The notes beneath the pieces were generated by a model that did not search any database, was not told the DNA's origin, and saw only the letters and a program-made list of their open reading frames with translations. From Gluconacetobacter diazotrophicus PA1 5 (GTDB lineage Bacteria > Pseudomonadota > Alphaproteobacteria > Acetobacterales > Acetobacteraceae), in NCBI RefSeq assembly GCF_000021325.1, contig NC_011365.1:186001-250000 (forward strand): a stretch of DNA of 64,000 nucleotides. The letters run 5' to 3'. Below, one piece after another: positions 27,075-33,596 of this stretch (within the stretch, counting starts at the first letter, position 1; each line of letters starts with the position of its first letter). A program made the position numbers and the translations under genes.

Positions 27075-27094
27075 ATGTTGTGTATGCACAACAT
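27075..27094. promoter_or_regulatory. Perfect inverted repeat, likely operator of the XRE regulator
   Basis: ATGTTGTG and CACAACAT are perfect 8-base arms around the spacer TATG. The site ends 17 bases before the start codon of the small Cro/XRE-type regulator, a position that suits autorepression. The link to that protein is inferred from position only. Confidence 0.65.
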
Positions 27095-27111
27095 GATCAA
27101 GGATTGACTGG

Positions 27112-27354
27112 ATGCATAACCGGATTGCGATGTTTCGTGCGGAGCGCGGTCTGACACGGCGTGCCCTGGCCGAGGCGGTCGAGGTCAATCCTCAGACCAT
27201 CGGCTATCTGGAGCGCGGCGACTACAAGCCGAGCCTGGAACTGGCCCTGAAGATTTGCCGCGTCCTGGGTGTCGAGGTGGACATGGTGTTCTCGCTGGAA
27301 CCGTTCGAATCCGTTGCGGAACAGATGCGGCGTGCGATGAGGAACGGTTCATGA
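27112..27354 (+). CDS. Small Cro/XRE-type HTH transcriptional regulator
   Basis: This 80-residue protein is almost only a helix-turn-helix domain: RIAMFRAERGLTRRALAEAV then NPQTIGYLERGDYKPSLELA, with the recognition helix in the second block. It resembles the YozG/Xre-like single-domain regulators often found before a membrane protein gene. AAGGAT lies 8 bases upstream of the ATG. A perfect palindrome just upstream is the likely binding site. The membrane protein gene 20 bases downstream is probably its partner and target. Confidence 0.88.
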   Translation: MHNRIAMFRAERGLTRRALAEAVEVNPQTIGYLERGDYKPSLELALKICRVLGVEVDMVFSLEPFESVAEQMRRAMRNGS

Positions 27355-27374
27355 TGTATCGTGGGTACGTATAG

Positions 27375-27953
27375 ATGGTCCCCGTCAATCCGTGGTCGAC
27401 GCCCGACCGCTCGATCGCGGCGTTCCTGGATGTTCCGGCGAAAGCCTTCGCACAGGGCATGGACCGGATCGGCATGCCGGTCCTCGCAGACAATCCGGAC
27501 ATGAAGCGCGATCCCGCGTCCGTCCGTTATCGCTGGCGGCCTGCCCTGATCCTGTTGCTGACAATCGTCAATCTGACCTGGCTGTCGATAAGCCCGCATC
27601 CCTCTCCGTTACTGTTCATGTATGTCCAGATCGGTCTCTCAGGATGGTTGAGCGGACTCGTCTACAAATTCGCGCAGGCTCTGGGTCCCGTCTTCGAATG
27701 GGACGAGCGCCAGCAGGCGCTTGCAGGTGCCGCGCGGGAGAAAGGACTGATGGGGGCGCTATTGCTGACATATACCGGATTAGGCGTTCTGCTTTGGCAA
27801 CTCCTCGCGGCCGCGCAACGCCGGGTAGATTTCCTGCTGCCCCGCCTTGCGACAGAAATAATATTACTCCTGACGGCGACAGTCATCGTCTACCAATGCA
27901 TCCGGCTGCTCTACCTTTCTTGGGCGGATCGTTCCCTTCCCGATCCAGAATAA
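27375..27953 (+). CDS. Predicted four-helix membrane protein of unknown function
   Basis: 192 residues if the first ATG is used. Four hydrophobic helices are visible (ALILLLTIVNLTWLSI; LLFMYVQIGLSGWLSGLVY; MGALLLTYTGLGVLLWQLL; IILLLTATVIVYQCIRLLYL). No enzymatic motif is seen. No good ribosome site marks the start, and the internal ATG at 27501 (MKRDPASVRYRW) is an alternative that begins just before the first helix. Its base composition is less GC-rich than the surroundings. Small XRE gene plus multi-helix membrane protein is a recurrent bacterial pairing, but the function is not known to me. Confidence 0.6.
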   Translation: MVPVNPWSTPDRSIAAFLDVPAKAFAQGMDRIGMPVLADNPDMKRDPASVRYRWRPALILLLTIVNLTWLSISPHPSPLLFMYVQIGLSGWLSGLVYKFAQALGPVFEWDERQQALAGAAREKGLMGALLLTYTGLGVLLWQLLAAAQRRVDFLLPRLATEIILLLTATVIVYQCIRLLYLSWADRSLPDPE

Positions 27954-28032
27954 AACCGACCGGCACTTTGACTTTTTTGACCTGAGCGGAGAGGCTTGGG
28001 AAACGTCATGCAGCTGATTGGGATCGAAACCA

Positions 28033-28563
28033 ATGGAAGCGGCCCTTTATATCAGGCGGGCGAAGCCTGATGATTGCGCGCTGATATTCGCGATACACAA
28101 GGATTCCGTCCTCGGTCTTTGCGCATCGCATTACTCCGACACGCAGATGTCCGCGTGGTTCGAAGGACGCGCATCGGACGATTATACGACGGCAGTGGAA
28201 CTGGGCAGTTGCTGGATCGCCTATAAAGCGGACGATCCCGTCGGATTTTTAGGCCTGTTCGCGAACCGCATTTCCATGATTTTCGTGCAGAGTGCCGCCT
28301 CCGGCCAGGGGATTGGCACGATTCTGCTTCACTTCGCCCTGGATCGGATCAGGGAAGCTGGAAACAGTTCCGCAATTCTTGACGCGACACTGAACGCGCA
28401 GGGATTTTACGAGAAATACGGCTTCAGGAAAGTCGCGGACAGCCACCTGGTCCGGCCGTCCGGCATGAAGATCGAAACGGTCGTCATGGAGCGGTCCATT
28501 CGCTCGCCACCGCGTGGGCGAAATCGCGATAGGACCGTGGCGGATGGCCGAGCAATGTCGTGA
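28033..28563 (+). CDS. GNAT-family N-acetyltransferase
   Basis: This 176-residue acyltransferase has the GNAT pattern: an N-terminal IRRAKPDDCALIFAIHKDSV and the acetyl-CoA loop QSAASGQGIGTILLHFALDR (Q-x-x-G-x-G type). The C-terminal beta-hairpin motif is DATLNAQGFYEKYGFRKV. The substrate is unknown. The ATG at 28033 is preferred to TTG 28018. The last 80 bases overlap the convergent NmrA-like gene, and the final part of the protein (SIRSPPRGRNRDRTVADG) looks non-native. The original stop may therefore have been lost. Confidence 0.82.
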   Translation: MEAALYIRRAKPDDCALIFAIHKDSVLGLCASHYSDTQMSAWFEGRASDDYTTAVELGSCWIAYKADDPVGFLGLFANRISMIFVQSAASGQGIGTILLHFALDRIREAGNSSAILDATLNAQGFYEKYGFRKVADSHLVRPSGMKIETVVMERSIRSPPRGRNRDRTVADGRAMS

Positions 28564-29329
28564 GGCGGTCGATCTGCGCTGCCGTCGCCGTCGCGCCGTC
28601 CTGTTGATAGCGGCGGAACATGAGCTTCAGGTCATAGGCCTGCCAGGCCGGCGCGAACGCCCGCAGACGCTGTTCCATCGTATCCAGATCGTCGCCGCCA
28701 TAGCGGATCGGACGATCCAGGATTTCGCTCCAGATCGCCGCGATCGCAGCACCGGTCAGCCCGTCCGGCCCGACCAGTTCATACGTCTCGCGCGGCAGCG
28801 GGGCGGCGGCCTCGCCGATGTCGCGCGTATCGACCATCGAGATGCCCTTGGTGCCGACCGGGCTGGCGTAGAGCCCCTGCGTCAGCAGCGCGTCCTTCTG
28901 CCGGACATCGTTCTGGAAGAAATAAGCCGGGCGCAGCACCGTGGCCGGCAGATCGCAATCCGCGATCATCCGCTCGACCGCGTATTTGCCGATGAAGTGG
29001 GGAACATCGGCATATTCCTCCCCCTTGAACACAGACAGATAGACGATGCCCTTCACGCCGGCCTCGCGCGCCACGTTCAGCGTCAGCATGGCCTGTGTCA
29101 GCTCGTCCGCGGCGTTCGGCGCCAGCAGGAACAGCGTGTCGACGCCGTCCATGGCGGCGCGCACGGAATCGATGTCGGACAGATCGCCTTTCACGGGGAC
29201 GGTGCCGGCCGGTAGCCGGGCCGTGTCGGGTGCGCGCGTCAGGACGCGAACCTCCCCGCCCTGCCCATCCAGATAAGCCAGAACCTGGGAGCCGATCGTG
29301 CCCGTCCCCCCGATGACCAGGATCGTCAT
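28484..29329 (-). CDS. NmrA-like/atypical SDR family NAD(P)-binding protein
   Basis: This 281-residue protein begins with the Rossmann motif MTILVIGGTGTIGSQVLAYL (G-x-x-G-x-x-G). It resembles NmrA/HSCARG-type atypical short-chain dehydrogenases (VKGDLSDIDSVRAAMDGVDT; LFLLAPNAADELTQAMLTL). The catalytic Tyr-x-x-x-Lys of classical SDRs is not obvious, as in sensor-type members. It may sense the NADP+/NADPH ratio or act as a quinone reductase. GAGGAGG lies 7 bases before the ATG. It overlaps the GNAT gene tail to tail by 80 bases. Confidence 0.86.
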   Translation of the reverse strand: MTILVIGGTGTIGSQVLAYLDGQGGEVRVLTRAPDTARLPAGTVPVKGDLSDIDSVRAAMDGVDTLFLLAPNAADELTQAMLTLNVAREAGVKGIVYLSVFKGEEYADVPHFIGKYAVERMIADCDLPATVLRPAYFFQNDVRQKDALLTQGLYASPVGTKGISMVDTRDIGEAAAPLPRETYELVGPDGLTGAAIAAIWSEILDRPIRYGGDDLDTMEQRLRAFAPAWQAYDLKLMFRRYQQDGATATAAQIDRLTTLLGHPPRSYRDFAHAVASEWTAP

Positions 29330-29430
29330 GTCACAGCCTCCTCATAGCCGGGTCGCGATGCGTGGCCCTGGCAGGAACGCCATGTGGTCATGATCGCCCC
29401 AAAAGCGGCATGGTTGCCCCGGGACTTGTC

Positions 29431-29520
29431 CTACAGCGAGGTTCCCTTCGCGGCCTCATCCACCGTCACGGTGCCCAGCCCCTCGATATCCTTCGTCAGC
29501 GAGGCAGGCTGTCTGGTCAT
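29431..29520 (-). pseudogene. 3' fragment of the DUF2807 gene, separated by IS630
   Basis: Directly beyond the left end of the IS630 element the minus strand reads MTRQPASLTKDIEGLGTVTV and ends DEAAKGTSL then TAG. This suits the C-terminus of a DUF2807/GIN-domain protein, which usually ends in repeats of a Gly-x-Gly beta-helix turn. Joined to the upstream fragment at 30695 with one AT removed, the frame is continuous (...GAVELMTRQPASL...). Alone it cannot be expressed as a useful protein. Confidence 0.75.
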
Positions 29521-30694
29521 ACCAACTCCTGTTTGTTAAAACCCATGTGCCCATTGTCGTAGCCCGAGGGACATGATGCGCCAGGGCTGGTCGACGAGCT
29601 GGTTCCAGGCGTGGCAGCAGATATCGACGATGTCGTCGTAGGTGCGGAAGATCCGGTTCGACAGCCAGGTATTGCGCATGAACTGCCAGACGTTTTCCAC
29701 CGGATTGAGTTCGGGCGAGCGTGGCGGGAGCGGCAGGATGGTGATGTTGGCGGGGATATCGAGTTTCGGGCTGGTATGCCACGCTGCCTGATCGACGATG
29801 AGGATAGCGTGAGCGCCCGGCGCTACGGCCTGCGAGATCTCGTCGAGATGCCGGTTCATGGCGTGGAGGTTGCACCAGGGCAGGACGAGGGCCGCTCCCT
29901 TGCCTAGCGCCGGACAGATCGCTCCGAAGATCCAGGCCGAACGTGTGCGCTGATCGGCAGGCGCGCGTGGACGGGTGCCGCGTCTGGCCCAGCGGCGCGT
30001 CAGCTTCGTTTTCTGGCCGACCCTCGCCTCGTCGCCCCACCAGAGTTCGATGGCCTTGCCGGGATGCCGGGCCCGGATCCCGGCCATGACGTCGGGGAAG
30101 CTTTTTTAAAAACGTCCTGGGCCTCGGGATCCTGGGCATGGTGCCGGGGGCGTCCCGTCAGAAGGCGGAAGTCGAGGCCCCGGATAACGGCGCTCAGCCG
30201 GCTGCGCGAAAGAGAGACGCCGAATTCCTCATAAAGCCATTGCCCCAGATCAGCCTGCCGCCAGCGCACCACCCCATGCACGGCAGCGATCGGGCCGTCC
30301 TCGATCCGGCGCATCAGCGCTTCCAACATGGCTGGTGTCAGGCGGGGAACGACACCGCCCCCATGATGATCCCGCACGCCATCCGGGCCCTCGGCGTTGA
30401 AACGCACCACCCAGTCCCGCACAATCTGCCGATCCGTCCCAGCCAGTCGTGCCGCGTCTCCGCGTGACGCACCATCGTAGATCGCCGCCAGCGCCAGAAG
30501 CCGACGCGCCTGGCCCGCATGCCTCGTTGTCCGCGCCAGAGCACGCAGTCCCGCCGCATCATAATCCTCACGCAACGCTAACGCCCCGCCCATTCGGATG
30601 CCTCCCGCCCGGTTCGGCATCCTGTGAATCACAGCTCGTTCCAGAACGATACCGTCAGGCAATCACATATGAGTCAGGGCGGACCGGAGTTGGT
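29521..30694 (-). mobile_element. IS630-family insertion sequence inside a DUF2807 gene
   Basis: Short terminal inverted repeats (ACCAACTCC then T or G, then G, read inward from each end) bound about 1174 bp. Both ends are flanked by the same dinucleotide, read as AT outside 29521-30694 or as TA if the element is taken one base shorter at each end. TA duplication is typical of IS630/Tc1-mariner. The AT reading restores the interrupted host frame exactly. It carries one transposase gene expressed through a -1 frameshift. The element splits the last gene of the PadR operon. Confidence 0.9.
29536..30593 (-). CDS. IS630-family transposase, two frames joined by a -1 frameshift
   Basis: Frame A (start ATG 30593 after GGGAGG; stop at 30000) encodes the HTH half (MGGALALREDYDAAGLRALA; DRQIVRDWVVRFNAEGPDGV). 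Frame B (29536 to about 30102) encodes the DDE half: IELWWGDEARVG, AILIVDQAAWHTSP and LPPRSPELNPVENVW carry the three acidic residues. The frames meet at a run of five T then A-A-A-A-A-A-G (minus strand, 30113-30101), a classical -1 slippery heptamer. Reading through gives ...QDVFKK then SFPDVMAGIRARHPGKAI. All catalytic residues survive, so this is probably programmed frameshifting, not damage. Confidence 0.9.
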
Positions 30695-31341
30695 ATCAGT
30701 TCCACGGCGCCGATGCCGCTGAGGTGGATGGACGCGCGTCCCGTCGGGCCGGCCGTGACATGCCCTGCCCCTTCGATATCGATATCGGCGTCCCTTACGA
30801 CCATGTCCGACAGGTCGGCATGGGCCGCGCCGGCCACGTTCAGCGTGATCGCATCCGCCCTGCCATGGCCGACCACGTCGGCGGCCCCTTCCACGGTCAG
30901 GCGCAGATGATCCACCGCCACGTTCTGCAGGGTCAGCGATCCGGCGGAACGGACGGTCAACGCCTTCAATCCCGGCGCGGTCACGACGATCCGCAGGTGA
31001 TGGATATGCCAGCTTCGGGTCGATTCATGATCCAGGTCGATCACGTCGTCATCCAGCGTGACCCGATCGATGGCCCGTTTCGGGCCGCTGACGGTGATGC
31101 TGGATGTCGGCCCCTGCGTATAGACGATGGTGGCCGGCAGTTCGAAGGTCAGCGCCTCGCCGCCCTTCCAGTCCAGGGTGCGCGATGCCATCGGTGACTG
31201 GGGCGCGTCCCCATCGTCATCGATCAATACGCCCAGATCGGGGACATGCCAGCCCATCGGCCCCCGGACGGAGGCGACCCCGAAACAGGCCATGGACAAT
31301 GCAGCACCGCCCACGGCCACCAATATGATCCCGCGAATCAT
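30655..31341 (-). pseudogene. DUF2807/GIN-domain protein, 5' part truncated by IS630
   Basis: The frame encodes a membrane-anchored or secreted protein. An N-terminal hydrophobic segment (IRGIILVAVGGAALSMACFG) precedes the DUF2807 beta-helix with its repeated turn pattern (KALTVRSAGSLTLQNVAVDH; LRLTVEGAADVVGHGRADAI; ADIDIEGAGHVTAGPTGRAS). From base 30695 leftward the sequence is IS630, adding a foreign tail (IPTPVRPDSYVIA) before a stop at 30655. The uninterrupted protein would be about 244 residues. It is the third gene of the PadR-DUF1700-DUF2807 unit. A shortened but folded protein might still be made. Confidence 0.82.
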
Positions 31342-31407
31342 CGAGCCCTCCTGCGCGTATGGATTGATATCGCGCTATATTCGATTGTTTTTAAAACTTA
31401 TTGCCCG

Positions 31408-31974
31408 TCAGGCATCTGCGGCGATCAGCCGATAGTGCGCACGCCCGTACCGGGCCAGGACATTGACCAGCCCGATGGTGAAGAGGATGCAGAACGCCAC
31501 CAGGGATGCCCCGCCACTGAGCAGGCCCATGCTGAGCAACACCGCCTGCAACCGGTCGCCGGCGAAGCCCGGGAAATTTGTGATGATGGCGAACGGCAGC
31601 GCCAGGCTGCCCCCCAGGCAGATCCCCACGCCGGCGATGAAGAACGAGAAGACGGTGGTCACGGCCGCGACCAGAAGCGGCAGGACGATGAACAGGTCCA
31701 GTGCCGCCAGCCCCAATACGCCCACGATCACGCCCAGGGCGGAGGCCAGGCTGCGTTCGTCCTCCCACCGGCGCAAGCCGGCTTCGGCACGCAGTTCCCG
31801 CGCCAGGCGCGACGGATTGCCCAAGGCGGCGGCCACATCGGCCTCGCTACGGCCGGCGGCCAGGCCGGCATCGAAATGCCCTTCGTAATCGGCCATGATG
31901 TCGTCGATGGCAGGTCGCGGCATCCCCTTCAGGCCGGCCTTCAGGCGGCGGAGGAACGTTTGTCGCTCATTCAT
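31408..31974 (-). CDS. DUF1700 family membrane protein
   Basis: This 188-residue protein has the DUF1700 N-terminal helical region (NERQTFLRRLKAGLKGMPRP; MADYEGHFDAGLAAGRSEAD; AALGNPSRLARELRAEAGL). Three or four transmembrane helices follow (LGVIVGVLGLAALDLFIVLP; FFIAGVGICLGGSLALPFA; LLSGGASLVAFCILFTIGLV). The ATG at 31974 overlaps the PadR stop by four bases. PadR-DUF1700-DUF2807/DUF4097 sets recur in many bacteria and are thought to respond to envelope stress, but the molecular role is unknown. Confidence 0.85.
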   Translation of the reverse strand: MNERQTFLRRLKAGLKGMPRPAIDDIMADYEGHFDAGLAAGRSEADVAAALGNPSRLARELRAEAGLRRWEDERSLASALGVIVGVLGLAALDLFIVLPLLVAAVTTVFSFFIAGVGICLGGSLALPFAIITNFPGFAGDRLQAVLLSMGLLSGGASLVAFCILFTIGLVNVLARYGRAHYRLIAADA

Positions 31975-32306
31975 GGCGTCTTCTCCTGATCCTGCTCCAG
32001 GACGGCGGCGACAGAGCGCGTGAAATCGTTCCATGCAGCCTTTTGGGCATCCAGATTTTTCCGACCGCCTTCAGTCAGGCGGTAATATTTTCGCGGCGGG
32101 CCCGAGGACGATTCCACCAGATAGGTGGACACCAGCCCGTCCTTCTGCATGCGACGCATCAGCGGGTATATCGTACCCTCCCCCATATCGATCGCATCCG
32201 ACAGACGGCTGGCGATGTCGTAGCCGTACGAGTCAGCGCGCGAGAGAAGCGCCAGGACGCAGAGTTCCAGCACCCCCTTTTTGAATTGGACAAGATTAGG
32301 GTCCAC
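31971..32306 (-). CDS. PadR-family transcriptional regulator
   Basis: This 111-residue winged-helix regulator starts VDPNLVQFKKGVLELCVLAL and contains SYGYDIASRLSDAIDMGEGT, IYPLMRRMQKDGLV and PPRKYYRLTEGGRKNLDAQK, the PadR DNA-binding fold. I chose GTG at 32306 because family members usually start at this point; TTG 32339 and GTG 32336 are upstream alternatives. It probably represses its own operon through the inverted repeat at 32355-32387. It overlaps the DUF1700 gene by four bases. Confidence 0.9.
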   Translation of the reverse strand: MDPNLVQFKKGVLELCVLALLSRADSYGYDIASRLSDAIDMGEGTIYPLMRRMQKDGLVSTYLVESSSGPPRKYYRLTEGGRKNLDAQKAAWNDFTRSVAAVLEQDQEKTP

Positions 32307-32354
32307 GGCGTGTCGATCCTCGGACCGGTCCCGCACCAACGCAGAACCTGTCTA

Positions 32355-32387
32355 TGCAAGATAGCCATCATTAGATGGTTCCTTGCA
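32355..32387. promoter_or_regulatory. Inverted repeat upstream of padR, likely operator
   Basis: TGCAAG...CCATC (32355-32369) and GATGG...CTTGCA (32374-32387) form an interrupted inverted repeat centred on ATTA. It lies about 50 bases upstream of the PadR start, a position usual for PadR autoregulation. Assignment to PadR is positional inference. Confidence 0.65.
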
Positions 32388-32792
32388 ATAGTCTTGTTGG
32401 GGGATACGATATTTTTTACGTCCCGATTCCTCCCCCTGCCGCAACCTGACAGGTGGGAAACATCGCAAGCGTGTCTGAAAAAACCGATTCCGGACAAAAT
32501 ATGTGGTGACGCTATGGTAGTTGCAGAATCCACGGTAGTTGCAGGATAGGTACAGCGTAGATATATTTACCGACAATACTTCCGATCAGGTCGCATTCCC
32601 GGTTCTATAGGTCATGCGTTTTGATCTCGATCATATTTTGACCGTCCTCTTCCAGCCTACGTTGCTTATCTCTTTCGCCGGCATCGGCGTGGGGGCGCGG
32701 TCCCACGACACGACGAGCGGCAAGCAGAGTACGACGGGCAGATTTTCGATGACGGCATTTTGCAAACCATCCTTCCCGACCATAGCGGCGTA
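32388..32792. other. AT-richer intergenic region with a direct repeat and a doubtful small frame
   Basis: This stretch separates the divergent padR and sulfotransferase genes. A direct repeat GGTAGTTGCAG occurs twice 18 bases apart (about 32516 and 32534). A 59-codon frame from ATG 32614 to TAA 32791-32793 (MRFDLDHILTVLFQPTLLIS...) ends so that its stop overlaps the sulfotransferase start (TAATG). This looks like a leader peptide, but no family or ribosome site supports it. Promoters in both directions are expected here. Confidence 0.35.
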
Positions 32793-33596
32793 ATGCACTT
32801 CATCTCGGGACTTCCCCGCTCGGGCTCGACGCTGCTGGCGGCCATCCTGCGGCAGAATCCCCGCTTCACCGCGTCCATGAGCAGCCCTGTCTGCGGCCTG
32901 GTCCGCAAGCTGCTGGACGGGATGAGCGCGAATAACGAATTCGCGTCCTTCATCACCGACGAACAGCGCCGACGCATCCTGCGCGGGGTGTTCGAGAATT
33001 ATTATGGCGACGATTTCACGTCCCGGACCGTGTTCGATACCAACCGGGCGTGGAGCAACTGCCTGCCTCTGCTGGGCGACCTGTTTCCCGGCTGCCGGGT
33101 CATCGCCTGCGTCCGCGACGTGCCCTGGATCCTCGACAGTATCGAACGGCTGGTCCGCCGGAACTGCCTGGCGGCGTCGGGCATGTTCAATTTCGATTCC
33201 GCCGGCTCGGTCTATACGCGGGCCGAGGCCGTGGCACGGGCCGACGGCATGCTGGGCTACGGCTACAACGCCCTGAAGGAAGCCTTCTATGGCGAGCAGA
33301 CCGACCGGCTAATGCTGGTCCGTTACGAAACCCTGGTCCAGGACCCGCGACGGGTGCTGTCGGCGGTCTACGATTTCATCGGGGAAACGAATTTCGCCCA
33401 CGACCTGAAGAATATCCGCTTCGACGCCGAAGCCTTCGACCGGCGCATGGGCACGCCGGGGCTGCATCAGATCCGTCCCGCCATCGGCTGGCAGCCGCGG
33501 CGGAACCTGCTGCCCCCCAACCTGATCGCCCGCTTCGCCGACGACGCGTTCTGGAACCACCCCAACGCCAACCCGAACGGGGTTCGGGTCATATGA
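32793..33596 (+). CDS. Sulfotransferase-family protein
   Basis: This 267-residue protein begins MHFISGLPRSGSTLLAAILR, whose GLPRSGSTLL loop is the 5'-phosphosulfate-binding motif for PAPS in sulfotransferases. The region around residues 100-130 (CRVIACVRDVPWILDSIERL) matches the 3'-phosphate-binding segment, and RLMLVRYETLVQDPRRVLSA is the usual helper block. It should transfer sulfate from PAPS to an unknown acceptor. TTG 32760 would extend it by 11 residues. Its stop overlaps the start of the large autotransporter gene by four bases, which suggests coupled expression. Tyrosine or glycan sulfation of the autotransporter is possible but unproven. Confidence 0.85.
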   Translation: MHFISGLPRSGSTLLAAILRQNPRFTASMSSPVCGLVRKLLDGMSANNEFASFITDEQRRRILRGVFENYYGDDFTSRTVFDTNRAWSNCLPLLGDLFPGCRVIACVRDVPWILDSIERLVRRNCLAASGMFNFDSAGSVYTRAEAVARADGMLGYGYNALKEAFYGEQTDRLMLVRYETLVQDPRRVLSAVYDFIGETNFAHDLKNIRFDAEAFDRRMGTPGLHQIRPAIGWQPRRNLLPPNLIARFADDAFWNHPNANPNGVRVI

